This document shows positions 62,198 through 64,000 of a DNA stretch of 64,000 nucleotides, in pieces. The notes beneath the pieces are model-generated. The model was not told the DNA's origin, made no database searches, and worked only from the letters and a program-made list of their open reading frames with translations. Every line of letters begins with the position of its first letter. Position 1 is the stretch's first letter. Both the position numbers and the translations under genes were made by a program. Source of the DNA: Thalassobaculum fulvum (GTDB taxonomy: Bacteria > Pseudomonadota > Alphaproteobacteria > Thalassobaculales > Thalassobaculaceae). The stretch spans positions 62,001-126,000 of the forward strand of contig NZ_BMZS01000007.1 of the NCBI RefSeq assembly GCF_014652915.1, in the 5' to 3' direction.

Positions 62198-62335
62198 TTC
62201 TGCCCTCGCGTGCCGGGTAACCGGCCCCTGTTCGTCGACCTCTCGGCCCGATCGCCCTCCTCGTTCCCGACCCGCAACCGGACGATCGCCCCGGCCCGGC
62301 GAACGGAGCGGCATGGGATGGGCCCGCCTCGTTCA

Positions 62336-62369
62336 TGGGATAACATGGGATATCATGGGACCAGATGGG
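62336..62369. promoter_or_regulatory. MraZ-binding repeats: four TGGG boxes with 10-base period
   Basis: TGGG occurs at 62336, 62346, 62356 and 62366 (first three followed by AT or AC), each six bases from the next, so all fall on one DNA face. A degenerate fifth copy CGGG is at 62376. E. coli MraZ recognises three TGGGN units spaced by five bases, the same 10-base period. The repeats overlie the predicted -35 to -10 region. Confidence 0.75.
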
Positions 62370-62375
62370 CGTCAA
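62347..62375 (-). promoter_or_regulatory. Candidate mraZ (dcw) promoter
   Basis: On the minus strand, TTGACG (62375-62370) and TATCCC (62352-62347) are separated by 17 bases, matching a vegetative promoter. The leader to mraZ would be about 140 bases. Overlap with three of the TGGG boxes explains repression or modulation by MraZ. The remaining bases between 62380 and 62638 hold no gene; a GC-rich hairpin-prone stretch lies at 62520-62637. Confidence 0.6.
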
Positions 62376-62638
62376 CGGGACGACACCCTCATCACTTGGG
62401 TCGACAGGGCCAGATCGGGGTTTTTCCCGTCGTTCGTGAAGTCTTTGAAAGAACACGCGATGCGTCCGAAAGGACCGGGCGGTCACGACCGACGGGATTT
62501 ATTGTTCATGTAATGTTCTCATGGGGGCCGGCGCGGGGGCGCGGGCGGGCGTCGCGGGAGCGGTGAAAGGGAGCGTCGAAGGGGGCGAAGGGGGCGGGCG
62601 CCCTCCGCGAGCGCAGCCGATCGCTGCCGGCCCCCGCG

Positions 62639-63205
62639 TCAGGCGGTCAGGATCGTGACGTCGGCGTGCTCGACGTCGGCGGCCGCCACCACCGCGATCT
62701 CGTGGCGTTGCGTGGCCTGCGGGTCGGTCAGCAGGGCCCGGTAGGTGCGGGTCACGTCGCCGGCCTGGATCCGGCTGCCGAGAACCATGTCGACCCGCTG
62801 CCCGTCGTCCGAGAACGGCAGCAGCAGGCGCGTGAACCGCGTCCGCGCGCCGTCTTCCTCCATCGTGAAGATGGTGGAGTAGCAGGTGATCAGGCCGTTG
62901 AATGCGACGTCGGCGAAGCGCTCGGTGGTGAAGTCCAGCAGCGCCCCCGCGAACGTCTCCTCAAACGGCTTCCCGGTCATCGAGTAGCCCTGCTGCTCGT
63001 CGATCTCGGTGCCGCACAGACGGTTGACGAAGTGCGGCGGGGTGCCGGCGATCTCGACCAGGAAGATCCGGGGCAGAAAGCGGGGATGCTCGACGGGATC
63101 GAAGTCGGCGCGCGACGGCATGGCCCGGCCGCCGCGGGCGGCGAACCACCAGTCGAGGAGTTCCCGATGCTCGGTATCGGCGATGAACTCGCGAAGCGTA
63201 CCCAT
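62639..63205 (-). CDS. PAS_5-type PAS domain protein, paralogue 1
   Basis: A 188-residue single PAS domain: LLDWWFAARGGRAMPSRADF, then FDPVEHPRFLPRIFLVEIAG, NRLCGTEIDEQQGYSMTGKP and FTRLLLPFSDDGQRVDMVLG. It is a close paralogue of the next gene, alignable from its first residue (MGTLREFIADTEHRELLDWW against MGDLMHTIADPEHRALFDWW), which fixes the start. No ribosome binding site precedes the ATG. A perfect TTAA-N7-TTAA box ends 23 bases before it. It may act as a small sensor or protein-interaction regulator; ligand unknown. Confidence 0.8.
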   Translation of the reverse strand: MGTLREFIADTEHRELLDWWFAARGGRAMPSRADFDPVEHPRFLPRIFLVEIAGTPPHFVNRLCGTEIDEQQGYSMTGKPFEETFAGALLDFTTERFADVAFNGLITCYSTIFTMEEDGARTRFTRLLLPFSDDGQRVDMVLGSRIQAGDVTRTYRALLTDPQATQRHEIAVVAAADVEHADVTILTA

Positions 63206-63228
63206 GTAAAGATGCTGATCCGGGCGCC

Positions 63229-63243
63229 TTAACAATTTCTTAA
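63229..63243 (-). promoter_or_regulatory. CtrA-type box upstream of PAS paralogue 1
   Basis: TTAA, seven bases (CAATTTC) and TTAA: the full CtrA consensus, rare by chance in such GC-rich DNA. It ends 24 bases before the start codon at 63205. Confidence 0.65.
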
Positions 63244-63272
63244 GGCCGGCGCGCTGCACGCGGTCCCGGCGG

Positions 63273-63839
63273 CTACGGCCCCAGGACCGTGACGGTGCCG
63301 CTGGCCGCTTCGGTCGCCGGCACCATGGCGACCTCGTAGCGGCGGCGGACGCGATCGTCGTGGTCGAGCTGGTCGAAGTTGCGCCGGAAGTTGCTGACCT
63401 GGATGCGGCTGCCCAGGATGGTGTCGACCCGGGTCCCGTCCCCCGACAGCGGCAGCAGCAGCCGGGTGAAGCGCGACCGTTTCGCCGTGTTGTCGTTGCT
63501 GAAATGCGTCGAGTGGTAGCTGATCCGCCGCTTGAAGGCGACGTCGCCGAAGCGTTCCAGCGTGAAGCGCAGCAGTTCGCCCTCGAACAGCTCCTCGAAG
63601 CTGTGGCCGGTCATGGAGTAGCCCTGCTGCTCGTCGATCTCGGTGCCGCACAGCCGGTAGCGGAAGATCGGCGGCCGACGGCCGACCTCGACAAGGAACA
63701 GGCGCGGCAGCCAGCCGGGATGGTCGAGCGGGTCGAAGTCCGCCCGTGAAGGCATGTCGCGCTCGCCGCGGACCGTGAGCCACCAGTCGAACAGCGCCCG
63801 GTGCTCCGGGTCGGCGATCGTGTGCATCAGATCGCCCAT
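63273..63839 (-). CDS. PAS_5-type PAS domain protein, paralogue 2
   Basis: A 188-residue PAS_5 protein, exactly the same length as paralogue 1, with conserved DWW, MPSRADFDP, LCGTEIDEQQGYSMTG and RFTRLLLPLSGDGTRVDTIL. It differs mainly in the second half (KRRISYHSTHFSNDNTAKRS). It was made by tandem duplication; the intergenic space is 67 bases and contains the other copy's CtrA-type box. It also lacks a visible ribosome binding site and carries a TTAA-N7-TTAA box about 24 bases upstream of the ATG. Confidence 0.8.
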   Translation of the reverse strand: MGDLMHTIADPEHRALFDWWLTVRGERDMPSRADFDPLDHPGWLPRLFLVEVGRRPPIFRYRLCGTEIDEQQGYSMTGHSFEELFEGELLRFTLERFGDVAFKRRISYHSTHFSNDNTAKRSRFTRLLLPLSGDGTRVDTILGSRIQVSNFRRNFDQLDHDDRVRRRYEVAMVPATEAASGTVTVLGP

Positions 63840-63863
63840 GGCGGCAGCATGCGCCGGGCGTGG

Positions 63864-63878
63864 TTAACGGGGGATTAA
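63864..63878 (-). promoter_or_regulatory. CtrA-type box upstream of PAS paralogue 2
   Basis: TTAA-CGGGGGA-TTAA, full-consensus spacing, 24 bases before the ATG at 63839, in the gap between this gene and the end of rnpB. Confidence 0.65.
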
Positions 63879-63892
63879 GAGGGGGAAGCCGA

Positions 63893-64000
63893 ACGGATCA
63901 GACGGTCTGTAAGCCGGGTTCTGTCCCCGCCGCGGTTCCCCGGACCGAGATCCGGGGCCAGCCGGCGGGCGACGGCCATTCATCTGGGACGGTCGTTGCC
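63893..64000 (-). ncRNA. rnpB: RNase P RNA, 3' part (runs off the window)
   Basis: On the minus strand, the window end reads AGATGAATGGCCGTC and then ACAGAACCCGGCTTACAGAC, the universally conserved 3' region of bacterial type A RNase P RNA (the ACAGAACCCGGCTTA segment). The hairpin CCCCGGATCTCGGTCCGGGG lies between them. The 5' part lies beyond base 64000; the exact 3' end near 63893-63900 is approximate. RNase P matures tRNA 5' ends. Being next to the dcw cluster is common in Alphaproteobacteria. Confidence 0.93.

Noticed and set aside
62520-62637. GC-rich, hairpin-prone stretch upstream of mraZ as a riboswitch or small RNA
   Set aside because: Runs of G with no consistent paired arms or known motif; likely just compositional.

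Overview
The window is very GC-rich chromosomal DNA from an alphaproteobacterium, most likely a Rhodospirillales-like lineage. The evidence is the gene content: a complete dcw (division and cell wall) cluster running from mraZ to ftsZ and lpxC beside rnpB, several PAS_5-type proteins, a phasin for polyhydroxyalkanoate granules, a marR-ompR-envZ operon resembling petP/petR, the lgt-midA-pgeF trio, and TTAA-N7-TTAA (CtrA-type) sites. There are no rRNA genes, tRNA genes, insertion sequences or CRISPR arrays that I can see. The stretch reads as stable core and accessory chromosome, not a recent island.

Layout. 1-10.7 kb: small metabolic and regulatory genes (a partial unknown gene, an HTH+PAS-like regulator with a DMT transporter, an unknown soluble protein, a CmcJ/NvfI-like oxidoreductase beside a class C serine hydrolase, an HtpX-like protease, a dienelactone hydrolase divergent from an exported phosphatidylserine-decarboxylase-like protein, and a type-2 pyrF). 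10.75-17 kb: a LysR-controlled unit of two Dpp/Opp-type permeases, a solute-binding protein and a fused metallophosphoesterase-HAD phosphatase. 17-24 kb: a PAS_5 protein, ychF-pth-rplY, a two-gene TRAP transporter behind a three-cysteine MerR regulator, and prs. 24-36.4 kb: a TetR-like protein, proC, ybjN, ubiK, an alaX-FAD oxidase-aldo/keto reductase run, lgt-midA-pgeF-M24, a lipoprotein, a phasin and csaA. 36.4-42.3 kb: a haem-binding histidine kinase, marR-ompR-envZ and ilvE. 42.4-62.2 kb: lpxC and the dcw cluster, all on the minus strand. 62.6-64 kb: two tandem PAS_5 paralogues and the 3' part of rnpB.

How the genes work together. The dcw cluster encodes the lipid II pathway (murE, F, D, C, B, G, mraY, ddl) together with the divisome (ftsL, I, W, Q, A, Z), joined mostly by ATGA, GTGA or TGATG overlaps. 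It is preceded by a promoter overlain with MraZ-type TGGG repeats at 10-bp spacing. The LysR-ABC-phosphatase unit looks like a phosphoester uptake and two-step dephosphorylation pathway; it has no ATPase gene nearby. The MerR gene carries a MerR-type promoter exactly over its own stop codon, aimed at dctQM. Both PAS_5 paralogues beside rnpB have a perfect CtrA-type box about 24 bases before their start codons.

The best candidates for something undescribed are the fused phosphodiesterase/phosphatase unit, the MerR-TRAP pair, the CtrA-box PAS pair, the secreted PSD-like protein, and an interspersed REP-like repeat family present at five sites in both inverted-dimer orientations. Functions come from motif recognition by eye; no database search was run.
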